Of a stretch of DNA of 64,000 nt, positions 14,576 through 27,588 are shown piece after piece. The DNA lies in contig MSJH02000822.1 in the NCBI GenBank assembly GCA_001931875.2, positions 57,011-121,010 on the forward strand. Reading direction: 5' to 3'. Numbering within the stretch: position 1 is the first letter of the stretch; each line of letters begins with the position of its first letter. The notes below the pieces were generated by a model that did no database searches, was not told the DNA's origin, and saw only the letters and a program-made list of their open reading frames with translations. Both the position numbers and the translations under genes were made by a program. This DNA is from Byssochlamys sp. IMV 00236 (taxonomy: Eukaryota > Ascomycota > Eurotiomycetes > Eurotiales > Thermoascaceae).

Positions 14576-15815
14576 TATATATAAAGCATAAGCTTAAAAT
14601 ATATATAATATATGCGTAATTATAGTAAGAATATTTTCTTAATTAATTAGATCTATAAGTTCTTAAGTAAAATCTTAACTTAACTTAGTTAATAATAAAG
14701 GAAAATATATATAATCTTTTTAATAAATAAAAAGAATAAAAGGAAAATAATTCTAATTATAAAAAATAAAAATATTAATTAAAGTATTATATTTTTTATA
14801 TAAGACTTTAAATATACTTTAAGAGTAATTAAATCCTAGACCTATAGTTAGTATATACTTAATATATATAGAGTAAATACTTACTGCAAATTATATGCCT
14901 TAAAATAATATAATTAATATAAGTATAAGTAGATTAAATAAGAATATTAATACTATATATTTTATAAGCTATTAAAGTATATAAATAAAGTATATAAATT
15001 TAAGCTATATATATAGAGATACCTTATATAATATACTATAATTTAAAATTACTTATTAATAAGTAATTAATAAAGATAACTAGTAGCTAAAAATATATTT
15101 AATATATGCTAAGATTAAATAGAGAGTTAAACTTACTTTATATTATTTAAAGATTACTAGAGTTTAATTTAAGTATACTTATATTTTACTTTTTAGATAA
15201 AAATAATACTTTACTAATTATTAATTTTAAAAATAAAGAAATTTATTATACTAATTTTTAATTTTTTTTAAAAAAATTTACTAGCAGAAGTAGTATTAAA
15301 TATATAGCTTATTTCTTTATAAAGTATTTTAAAAATATTTAGTTTAATATAGTTATATTTATAGCGTTATTTAAGTATATACTTTAATATATATTTATAA
15401 TATTTAATACCGCTATATTTATATACTTAATAATATACTTTATTTTAAATTTTATTTTTTTTATTCTTTTAAAAAAATAGGAGAGATAAAATCTTATAAT
15501 TACCTTAAATATAAAGCTTAAACTAAATCTAAGCTATATTTAGTATATACTTATAATATATTAAATATCTACTTAAGATAAGGTATAAATATATTTTTAA
15601 TAAAAGTTATTAAAATATTTAATAAATATTTATATTAAAATAATTATAAGGTAAAAAATTTTTTTAGTAAATAAAATATAAGATATTATTAAAATAAGTT
15701 ATTAAATATTTAAGAATAAATAACTTATCTTAAATATTATTAATTATAATCTTAGAAATATTACTATAGCTAATAATAATATTTATAAAAAAAATAGCCT
15801 CTTAAATATACTTAG
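14576..15815. other. Unclassified AT-rich, RIP-mutated DNA
   Basis: Lies between the gypsy 3' LTR and copia element A. No gene, LTR or protein remnant is recognised. Confidence 0.55.
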
Positions 15816-16123
15816 TATTATAAAATAGTAGTTAAAACTAGTAAGTATTAAGTATACTATAAATTTTACTTTAAGAAAATTTTTAAGAATAATTTTATTT
15901 TAATAAAATCTCTAGGAATAATTTTATTTTAATAAAATTAAGAAGCCTAAAAGAATTTTTTTTAAGCTTTTTTATAAAAACTCTATTACCTAAGTAAAGG
16001 TTTATTTACTACTTTTTTTAGTCTGCAGCGTTATTAATATTCTCTTACTTTAAATAATATTAGCCCTTATAAGACTATAGATTAGTTTAAGTAATTTAAA
16101 TCTATTCTCTATTTTTTTTAACT
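15816..16123 (+). repeat. 5' LTR of copia A
   Basis: 308 bp, begins TATTATAAAATAG and ends TTTAACT. It matches 26,253-26,560 directly and the LTRs of B and C in reverse complement. It carries an internal 29-bp tandem duplication (units starting at 15,887 and 15,916) absent from the B and C LTRs. Confidence 0.88.
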
Positions 16124-18053
16124 AGTTATAAGCTTAAGTTTATAATAACTTAAGAAAAATAGCTATATAGTAAAAACTCTTCTACTTTAAATAGTTAAGT
16201 TTAAACTAGTAATAATAAGCTATTCTCGCGTAAGAGAACCTGTAATAAGATTACTTTAGCACTATATTAAATATTAAATCTAATAGAAGTTAGATTCTGT
16301 TAAAGGTTAAAGTATTAACTTATTACTACTATATTTTTTATAAATAGTATAAAAAATAAGAAAAAGAAACTTATCTTTACCTTATTAAAAAAGAATTATA
16401 AAAAATAGTTTATCTATATAAAAAGATAGCTTATTAGTAAAAATTACTAAAGAGCTATTAAATTTAATAAGTTATTATATAATAATTAGTTTAATAAAAC
16501 TAATATAGCTATATAATATTAAATTACTAAGTACTTATTTAAGAATAATTAAAATAAGTTTATTAATACTAAGAGTATAAGTATATTATAAGAAGCTCTA
16601 TAAGCTAAATATATAAAAACCTTCTCTAGCTAAAAACGCTAACTTATCTAGTTATTTATATATTTTTAAATAACTTCTAAATAGATAATCTTAAATACTT
16701 AAAGTTAATTATAATAGATTAAGAAGAGAATTATAGTATTTAATAGTATAATATCTTTTTTAGCTTAATTAAATACTAAGATATAATAACTTCTTTTAGC
16801 ACTGTTTAAGAAATATATTATAACTAAAATAGTAATTAATATATATAAAAACTTAAAAGTAAATAAGATCTTAGCTATTTTTAAAAAAAATAAAGAATTA
16901 GCTTTAAATAAAACTAATTATTATATTTTTTATAAAAAATAAACTTATTAAATACTATATTTATAAAAAGAACTATTATATTAAAAATTACCTATTTCTA
17001 TTTATTACTTAAAAAAACATAAGAAATAATTAAAAATAGAGAAAGAAGTCTTATAAATTTAATAACTCTATTATTTAAGATAAAATAGTAATAAAAATAA
17101 TTAATAAAATCTATAAGGAAGTTTAATTCTTAAAGAATAAAAGATTAAAGAATAAAAAGCATAAAGTATATAATATAGAAAAAACCTTAAATATTAAAAA
17201 GAATTAACCTTAGTTAAAATCCTTAATTACCTTTAATAACTAAGTCTTAAATAAGATTATTTACCTCTTAAAAAATATTACTAATAAGAATTTATCTTAA
17301 TAATATATAGATAGTAATATTAATTTATATATAATTAATAAAAACTATTACTTTAAAAGATTATTAATTTAAATTTAATAGAGATATATTTATATAAGTA
17401 AAAAAAATCCTATATTTAAAATATATAAGAATAGCAGTTTTATAAAATAAGAATAAAAAAGTATTAGACTTAGAGAATATATTACTTATACTTAATTTTA
17501 AAGTAAATATCTTATTAATTAAAACCTTCTATTAATAACTAAGTATATATAAGTACTTTAATAAAAAAATAATATTTATATTAAATAAGTTAAATAAAGT
17601 TATAATTTAAGATATTATTAAATATAGAGTTTATATTATTAAAAGAGTCTTTTTAAACTAAATGCTAAAGTTATAGTATATATATATTATATTACCCCTT
17701 ATTAAAAATACTCTTAATATTATAGTTATAGATTAAAAAAAGTAATTTTATTAAAAAAAAATTAATTAAACTCTTTTATTTCCTTAAAATAAAATTAAAG
17801 AAAAAGAGAAGTATTAATTATAGTATAAGAAGATTAATTATCTTAAACTTAAAAAGGTTAAAAACTTATATAACTTAATTATATTAAAGAAACCTATTAA
17901 AATAATAATAAACTACTAATATATAATATATATTATAGCTAATATTAAGAATAAAAAGAATATTACTAGTATATAAAAGGTTAATATTTTTAAACTTATT
18001 TATATAGATATATATAGCTAAATATTAAAGTCTAAGAATAAATATATTTACTT

Positions 18054-18322
18054 AGTTAAAAAGAATAGGTTTAAATAAAATTCCTAGACTATTTAACTAT
18101 CTTAGAGGGCTAATAATACTCTAGGAGAAAGAGTATTAGCATATATAGTAAATATAAAATATATATTTACCTTTTCTTAGTTAGGGTAATAGATTTTTAT
18201 ATAAGGCTTAAGAAATAATTTCTTTAAGCCGTCTAATTTTATAAAATTATTACTAAAGACTTTTTTAAAATAAAATCTTTATTATATTAAAAATTACTAG
18301 TCCTAATTATTATTTTATAATA
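18054..18322 (-). repeat. LTR of copia B (3' LTR, left side)
   Basis: 269 bp, starts AGTTAAAAAGAATA and ends TTTATAATA on the plus strand. Matches 23,101-23,375. Confidence 0.88.
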
Positions 18323-21300
18323 CTTCTTTTTAGTTTAAACTTATTAGGTTAATTAATTTTAATTAATTTAAAAATCTTAAGAAGTTTACCTTTAGTAATA
18401 GTTTAATAAAACTATTTACTATTATATTCTATATTCTAATAAACTTAATATTAATCCTATTTTTTTAGTATAGATTATATATATAATAATACGCAATATT
18501 AATATGCTTTAATCTTTTATAAGTATAAATATCTCTAATTAATAATAGTAATATTTAATTATCTTTATAGACCTTAATTAAAGAACTAATAATAAAAGCT
18601 TACTCTTCTCTTATTATTAGCTTAAATTTATTTAGACTAATATAGTATCTATATCCTATATCTCTTAAAAAAAGGCTAATTACTAGAACTATTTTATAGC
18701 TTAATATATAACTATATATTTAGCCTCTATAATTAAAGTTATAATAGACTTTTATTTCTTATTTAATTAGCTTATTAAGCTATTAGTTAAAATAAAAATA
18801 TTCTCTAAGATTAATATTTAATTAGTCTTATTTATTATATAATCTAAGTTTAAATATTTAATAAATTACTAGTCTTAGTTTATATTAAACTTAAGACTTA
18901 AATATATAGTTAATTATAGGTATCTTATAAGAGATTTTAATACCTTAAAATATCTTTTAAATAAATTTAATAGATATTAACTTAATCTACTTATTATAAA
19001 TATAATATCTAGTCTTATTAAAATTATTAAATAGATTAAATTATTAATAATTCTCTAATACTTTCTTTAATTTATTCTTTTATTTTAAAAGCTAAATAAT
19101 TTTAAAGAGTTATATCTATTTAATAAGATATTAATTAAATATACTTTCTCTTTATTTATTTTATATTATAATAAGAGTTTTTTAGTATAATAAGATTAAT
19201 TTATTATTAATATTTAGTCCTGCCTATTTTAAGTAACTTAAATATTAAAGATCTTTTTTACTTCTCTTAAGTCCTTTATCTTATATATTAATCTAAACTC
19301 TTATTTAAACTAATAAATACTTCTATTTATTTTATATTAATTAAGATATTATTAATATATATTAAGAATAAGATCTTTTTCTTTAAGTATTATAATAAAT
19401 ATAGATTAATATTAATTTATATAAAACTTATTTTTTAGAATATTTCTATATAGATTTAATTCTAATCTCTTATAGCTTATTTTAAACTATATAAAGATTA
19501 AAAAACTTTTAATATTATTTTTAATAATATATTTATTCTTAATAAAGATATTATATAAATTTTTTCCTTTAATATTAACTTTATAAAAATATTATTAATA
19601 TCTATAATATAATACTTATAATTCTCTATTATAATAATAGCTAAGAATACTTATAATATATTATATTATAAGGTAAAAATAAAGATATACTTAAAATTAA
19701 TATTATATTTTTAAATAAATCTTTAAGTAATAAGGTATATTTTAAACTTTTAAAGGGAATTATCTAAATTATATTTTATAGCTAATATTTAATAGCTAAT
19801 TATAATATTAGCTCCTAATAATAATATAACTACTTTAAAAATTTTATTTACTTAAAATATATTTATTTTAGTTTTAAATATATTTTATTATAGTTTACTT
19901 TAAATAAGGTTATTAATTATAGCATAATATAAGTTTAAGATTAAAATATACTTTTTTATTATATATACTATTATTATAATATTTAATACTTATTCTATAT
20001 ATTCTTTTTAGTCTATATTAATACCTAGAGATAAGAGATTTAATATAAGTATTATTTAGTATAATTTTTTAATATCTTATTTATTATCTAATAATTTAAT
20101 CTTTTCTCTCTTATACTTTACTATATAAGAGATTTCTATATAAGATATAACTTATTTATTTAGCAGAGATAAGAGGTTTATCTATAAATTCTTATAATTA
20201 TTTAAATTATTAGATTAAAAATAATTAAATATTTTCTCTTATTCTATAATTTTATTATAATAAAAAATTTCTTTTTTTTTAAAAAAATATTTTAATTTCT
20301 TTTTAATAAAATACTTCTTTTTTTTTTTAAGGAAAAACTAAAACTTTCTTATAACTCTTTTCCTAATTATTAATATTATTTTTCTTTTTATTTAAGGGTA
20401 TATATATATTTAAGATAATAGGCTAAATTGCTAGTTAATCTCTTAAATTTTTTATTAATATTATATTTAGTAATAATCTTTAAAGAATCTTAAGGTCTAA
20501 ATTTTTTTTAATTTATTTTTAAAGAATTTAACTTAATAAGTTTTAATAGTCTTTTTTATATTTAAAGCTTAAACTTTTTATTATTTATTTATTCTTTTAA
20601 TATATCTTATAAAAATATAGATCTTATTTTAATCTATTAATTTATCTTTTTATATATCTTATAGTAGAGATTCTAGATTTATATATAATACCGCTTAATA
20701 TTCTTATACTTTTAAATAATTAATTAATAGCTTAACTCTAGTAAAAGCTTTTTTTAGAAATATTTAAACCTTATTAATTATTAGTCTATTTAATATTTTA
20801 TTTCTAATATATATATTAGTTTAAGCTATTTTTACTTATAATTTAATTAGAAGGTTTAAATTTTTAAATATAACTCTTATTCTTTTTTTAATAGTTTAAT
20901 ATACTTATTCTATAGCTTTATTTTATATTAATATATATAGAACTATTAGTTTATAATAGATATTAAATTATTTCCTTTAAATCTTAAAAAGATTCTTAAG
21001 TTCTAGTATATTATCTAATTATATATTAAGAATTTAAAGACCTATTATTATCTTAATCTTTTTTTTCTATTTATTTAGAATAGAGATAGTATTAAATTTA
21101 GCTTTTATTAAAAATATCTATATTTTCTTTAAAAAATTATCTATAACTATTAAAAAGTAAATATATTTATTTTTAAACTTTAGTATTTAACTGTATATAT
21201 TTATATAGATAAGTTTAAAAATATTAGCCTTTTATATACTAATAGTCTTTCTCTTATTTCTAATATTAGTTATAATATATATTATATATTAATAGTCTAT

Positions 21301-23100
21301 TATTACTTTAATAGGCTTCTTTAATATAGTTAAATTATATAAATTTCTAATTTTTTTAAGTCTAAAATAGCTAATTCTCTTATATTATAATTAATACTTC
21401 TCCTAGATTTTATTTTAATAAAATCTTTCTTTCTTTTTAATTTTATTTTAATAAAATCCTTTTTCTTAATTTATAATTATAGTATTAAGAGTATTTTTAA
21501 TAAAAATTAATATAATAGATATATATTATAGCTTAAGCATTTAGTCTAAGAAGACTCTTTTAATAATATAAATTCTATATTTAATAGTACTTTAAATTAT
21601 AATCTTATTTAACTTATTTAATATAGATATTATTTTTTTATTAAAATATTTGCATATATTTAATTATTAGTAAAATATCTTAGTTAATAAGAGATTTATC
21701 TTAAGGTTTAATATAAGTAATATATTTTCTAAGTCTAATATCTTCTTATCTTTATCTCTTAAAATAGCTATTCTTATATATTTTAAATATAGAATCTTTT
21801 TACTTATATAAATATATCTTTATTAAATTTAAATTAGTAGTCCTTTAAAATAATAATTTTTATTAATTATATATAAATTAATATTATTATCTATATATTA
21901 TTAAGATAAATTCTTATTAATAATATCTTTTAAAAAATAAATAATCTTATATAAGACTTAGTTATTAAAAATAATTAAAGTTAAGGATTTTAATTAAAAT
22001 TAACTCTTTCTAAAGTTTAAGATTTTTTTTATTTTATATATCTTATACTTTTTATTTTTTAATCTTTTATTCTTTAAAAATTAGATTTCTTTATAGATTT
22101 TAGTAATTAAATCTATTATCTTTTTATTTTAGATAATAAGATTATTAAATATTTATTTAAGAGACTTTTTTTTCTATTTTTAATTATCTTTTATATTTTT
22201 CTAAATAATAAATAGAAATAAGTAGTCTTTAATATAATAATTCTTCTTATAGATATAATATTTAATTAGGGTTTATTTATTTTTAGTAAAGAATATAATA
22301 GTTAGTTTTATTTAGAATTAAGCTTTCACCTCCTCTAGAATATTTAGGATTTTATCTATATTTAGATTTATTTATATATTAATTATTATTTTAATAATAA
22401 TATACTTTTTAAATAAAGCTAAGAATAATTATTAAATTCTAGCTTTAGATTTAGCTAAAGAAGATATATTCTTATTATATATTTTAATTTTCTTTTTTAT
22501 TAGGTTTAGTTATCTCTAAGTATTTAAAATTATCTGTCTAGGGATTATTTAAAATTATATATATTATTAAATAAGCTAATATTTCTAAGTAAAGAGAAAT
22601 TATTTATATTTTATTTATAGTTCCTTCTATAGATTCTTTATATTAAATAAGTTTATAAAGTTCTCTTAATTGCTATTTAAAAGGTATTTAATAAGTTAAT
22701 ATTATATAATTATATTAGTTTTTCTAAATATTTTCTTATCTTAGCTTTTTTTTTTAAATAATTTAATAATATCTTAATAATCTTTATTAAGGAGCTATTT
22801 TTTTATATATAAGAATTATATCTTATAGTTTTTCTTTAAGAGAATAAAAATTAGTTTCTCTCTCTTATTATCTTTATCTTTTATTAAGAATATAGTAATA
22901 ATAGGCTAATTCTTTAACCTTTAATAGGATTTAACTCTTATTAGATTTAGTACTTAATATAATACTAGAATAGTCTTATTATAAGTTCTTTTATATAAAG
23001 ATAACTTATTACTATTAATTTAAATTTAAATATTTAAGATAGAATAGTTTTTATTATATAGCTATTTTTCTTAAATTATTATAAACCTAGGCTTATAATT

Positions 23101-23375
23101 AGTTAAAAAGAATAAGTTTAAATAAAATTCTTAAATTATCTAATTATTTTAAAAGATTAATAATATTTTAAGAGAAAAAGTATTAGCGTATATAATAAAT
23201 ATAAAGTATATATCTACCTTTTCTTAATTAAGGTAATAGATTTTTATATAGGGCTTAAGAAATAATTTCTTTAAGCTACTTAATTTTATTAAAATAAAAT
23301 TATTATTAAAGACTTTCTTAAAGTAAAATCTTTATTATATTAGAAATTATTAGTCTTAACTATTATTTTATAATA
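23101..23375 (-). repeat. LTR of copia B (5' LTR, right side)
   Basis: 275 bp direct repeat of 18,054-18,322. Differences are mainly RIP-type transitions. Confidence 0.88.
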
Positions 23376-26252
23376 TATTTCTTAATAATTATAGATAATT
23401 TCTTAAGGAAAATATAAATATTTTTTATAAGAGCTAAATCTAATACTATACTTATTTTAAATAAATAAAAAAGAGAGATAAAGATAGTAATAAGTCTTTA
23501 AGTTCTTATTATATAATTAGATAATATACTAGAATTAAATAATCTCTTTAAGATTTAAAGGAAATAATTTAATATTTACTATAAACTAATAGTTTTATAT
23601 ATATTAGTATAAAATAAAGCTATAAAATAAAGCTATAAAATAAGCATATTAAATAATTAAAAAAAATAAGAGCTATATTTAAAAATTTAAACCTTTTAAT
23701 TAAATTATAGGTAGAAATAGCTTAAGCTAATATATATATTAGAAATAAAGTATTAAATAGACTAATAGTTAATAGAGTTTAAATATCTCTAAAAAAAGCC
23801 TTTACTAGAGTTAAGCTATTAATTAATTATTTAAAAATATAAGGATATTAAGCAGTATTATATATAAACCTAGACTCTTTATTATAAGGTATATAAAGAG
23901 ATAAATTAATAAATTAAAATAAAATTTATATTTTTATAAAATATATTAAGAGAATAAATAAATAATAAAAAGTTTAAACCTTAAATATAAAAAAGATTAT
24001 TAAGACTTATTAAGCTAAATTCTTTAAGAATAAATTAAAAAAAGATTTAAATCTTAATATTCTTTAAAGAATATTATTAAATATAATATTAATAAAAAAT
24101 TTAAAAGATTAATTAATAACTTAGCCTATTACCTTACTTAATCTTATATTAAGTATATATATACTCTTAAATAAAAGGAAGAATAGTATTAATAATTAAA
24201 AGAAAAGCTTTAAAAAAATTCTATCTTTTCCTTAAAAAAAAATAAGATTTTTTACTATAGTAAAAAAGAGGTATTTTATTAAAATAAAATTAAAAATTCT
24301 AACTATAGTAAGATTAAGGAATAAAAAAAGATATTTAATAATTCTTGCTTTAATAACTTAAATAATTATAAGAATTTATAAATAAATCTCTTATTATAAC
24401 TAAGTAAATAAGTTATATTTTAAGTTATATTTTATATGAAAATTCCCTATATAGTAAAGTATAAAAGAGAAAATTCTAAGTTATTAAATAATAAATAAAA
24501 ACTAAAGCTATATAGAGCTATATTTATATAAAATCTCTTATCTCTAAGTATTAATATAAATTAAAAAAAAATATATAAACTAAATATTAACTACTATAAT
24601 AGTAGTATATATAATAAAAAAATATATTTTAATCTTAAACTTATACTATATTATAATTAATAACTTTATTTAAAATAACTTATAGCAAAGTATATTTAAA
24701 GCTAAAATAAATATATTTTAAGTAAATAGTATTTTTAAAATAATTATTTTATTACTTAAAGCTAATATTATAATTAGCTAATAAATGCTAGCTATAAAAT
24801 ATAATCTTAATAGCTTTTTTTAAAAGCTTAAGGCTTATCTTATTATTAAAGAATTTACTTAGAAATATAATATTAATTTTAAATATATTTTTACTTCTAT
24901 CTTATATTATAATATATTATAAACTTTCTTAGTTATTATTATTATAAAGGACTTTAAGTACTATATAATAGATATTAATAATATCTTTATAAAGTTAATA
25001 TTAAAAGAGAAGATTTATATAGTATTTTTATTAAGAATAAATATACTACTAGAGATAATATTAAAAGTCTTTTAATCTTTATATAGCTTAAAATAAATAG
25101 TAAAAAACTAGAATTAAACCTATATAAAGATATTCTAAAAAATAGGCTTTATATAGATTAATATTAACTTATACCTACTATAGTATCTAGAAAAAGAAAT
25201 CTTATTTTTAATATATATTAATAATATTCTAGTTAGAGTAAAATAAATAAAGAATATTAATTAGTTTAAATAATAGTTTAAATTAATATATAAAATAAAG
25301 AATTTAAAGGAAGTAAAAAAGATTTTTAGTATTTAAATTATTTATAATAAAAAAGACTAAATATTAATAATAAACTAATCTTATTATACTAAGAAACTCT
25401 TATTAAGATATAAAATAAGCAAAAAAAATATATACTCTATTAATATCTTATTAAATAGATATAACTTTTTAAAGCTATTTAATCTTTAAAATAAAAAAAT
25501 AGATTAAAAAGAGTATTAAAAGATTATTAATAGCTTAATTTATTTAATAATCTTAATAAGATTAGATATTATATTTATAATTAATAAATTAAGTTAATAC
25601 TTATTAAACCTATTTAAAAGATATTTTAAAATATTAAAGTTTTTAATAAAATACTTATAATTAATTATAGGCCTTAATTTTAAATTTAATATAAATTAAG
25701 ACTAATAGCTTATTAAATACTTAAACTTAAATTATATAATAAATAAGACTAATTAAGTATTAATCTTAAAAAATATCTTTACTTTAATTAATAGCTTAAT
25801 AAGCTAGTTAAATAAGAAATAAAAATTTATTATAACCTTAACTATAAAAGCTAAATATATAGCTATATATTAAGCTATAAAATAATTCTAATAGCTAGCC
25901 CTTTTATTAAGAGATATAAGATATAAATATTATATTAATCTTAATAAATTTAAACTAAAAATAAGAGAGAAGTAAGCTTTTATTATTAGCTTCTTAGTAA
26001 AGATATATAGGAATAATTAAGTATTATTATTAATAATTAGAGATACTTATATCTATAAAAGATTAAAGTATATTAATATTATATATTATTATATATATAA
26101 TTTATACTAGAGAAATAGAATTAATATTAAGTTTATTAAAATATAAGATATAATAATAAATAGTTTTACTAAGCTATTATTAAAGATAAACTTTTTAAGA
26201 TTTTTAAATTAATTAGAATTAACTAACTTAATAAGTTTAAACTAAGAAGAAG

Positions 26253-26560
26253 TATTATAAAATAATAGTTAAAACTAGTAAATATTAAATATATTATAAA
26301 TTTTACTTTAAGGAAATCTTTAAGAATAATTTTATTTTAATAAAATCTCTAAGAATAATTTTATTTTAATAAAATTAAGAAGTTTAGAGAAACTTTTCTC
26401 TAAGCTTCTTTATAAAAACTCTATTATTTAAGTAAAGATCTATTTATTATCTTTTTTAATCCGCAGTATTATTAATATTCTCTTACTTTAAGTAATATTA
26501 GCTCTTATAAGATTATAGATTAATCTAAGTAATTTAAATCTATTCTCTATTTTTTTAACT
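26253..26560 (+). repeat. 3' LTR of copia A
   Basis: 308 bp, direct repeat of 15,816-16,123, including the 29-bp internal duplication. It is followed by target duplication CTTAA. Confidence 0.88.
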
Positions 26561-26565
26561 CTTAA

Positions 26566-27308
26566 TATATATTTTATTAAAACTTATATAAAAAGAATAT
26601 ATTTAATTAAGTCTTATATAAAAAGGGAATTTAAAATATATTTTAAATTCTTTATCTTTATTTTATATATAGGAATTAATACTATTTTAATTACTTATTA
26701 TATTTTTAAACTAGTTTAAGTATACTTTATAAAGGTTATAGTTTTATATAAGTTTATTTTATAGAGAGTTAATATTTAGTCTAAATATAATTAATATTAA
26801 ATATATATTTAGTATTTATTTAGCTTTTATAGAAGTTATATTAAATATATTTAAATAAGAATATTATATAGCTATTAATTAAAAATATTATTAATTTAGC
26901 TATTAATTATAGTTATTTAGTTCTTAGCTATTTTTAAGTATTTAGAGATAAAATAATAGTATTTCTTAGCTTTATATTAGCTATTATATATATATATATA
27001 TTATAAATTTTAAAGAGTTTTATTATATAAATATTATTATTAATCTTTAAATAAGCTAACTTTATATTAATTATATAATTAGCTTATGCTAAGCTTATAC
27101 TTAATCTATATATAAGGTAAGTTAAGCTTAATTTAGCTAAGAATAAGCTCTAGAGTAGGCTAAGCTTTTAAGGTAAGCTAAGCTTAGGTATAAGCTTAAA
27201 TTTAATATTTCTTTAAGTATAAAATAAAATAAAATAATAAAATTAATAAAGAATAATATTAACTAAGAAAATTAATTAAAAAAATATAATTAATTTTCTT
27301 AAAATATA
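26566..27308. other. AT-rich spacer between copia A and C
   Basis: No protein remnant is seen. Around 27,080-27,210 there are many AAGCTTA/TAAGCTT-type blocks in both orientations, forming imperfect inverted repeats. A perfect 14-bp stem with a 10-nt loop lies at 27,264-27,277 and 27,288-27,301. In such AT-rich DNA a stem of this length can occur by chance. Confidence 0.5.
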
Positions 27309-27313
27309 GTAAG

Positions 27314-27588
27314 AGTTAAAAAGAATAAGTTTAGATAGAATTTCTAGACTATTTAACTATCTTAAAGGGCTAATAATACTCTAAAAGAAAAAGTATTAGG
27401 GCATATAGTAGATATAAAATATATATTAATATTTTTTTAGTTAGGGCAATAGATTTTTATATAAAGCTTAAGAAGTAATTTCTTTAAGCTGCCTAATTTT
27501 ATTAAAATAAAATTATTATTAAAGACTTTTTTAAAATAAAATCTTTATTATACTAGAAACTATTAGTCCTAACTATTATTTTATAATA
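27314..27588 (-). repeat. LTR of copia C (3' LTR, left side)
   Basis: 275 bp, starts AGTTAAAAAGAATA and ends TTTATAATA. Matches 32,363-32,637 and the B LTRs. Confidence 0.88.

Larger units (their letters stand above)
18054..23375 (-). mobile_element. Ty1/copia element B, full length, nested in A
   Basis: 5,322 bp bounded by direct repeats of 269 and 275 bp that are the reverse complement of copia A's LTR, so the element reads on the minus strand. The target duplication is TACTT (18,049-18,053) and TATTT (23,376-23,380), one C-to-T apart. It sits inside the integrase-coding region of element A. It is homologous along its length to element C (5,324 bp). No open frame survives. Confidence 0.9.
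15816..26560 (+). mobile_element. Ty1/copia element A, full length, interrupted by element B
   Basis: Direct 308-bp LTRs bound it, with a 5-bp target duplication: CTTAG at 15,811-15,815 and CTTAA at 26,561-26,565, differing by one G-to-A change. Removing nested element B leaves about 5.4 kb. Integrase precedes reverse transcriptase, the copia order. Integrase core remnants end at 18,053 and resume at 23,381 (IIDNF-type block). The RT (Y-V-D-D site now reads Y-I-N-N near 25,225) and the RNase H region (near 25,550-25,900) follow. Many stops are present; the element is dead. Confidence 0.9.
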
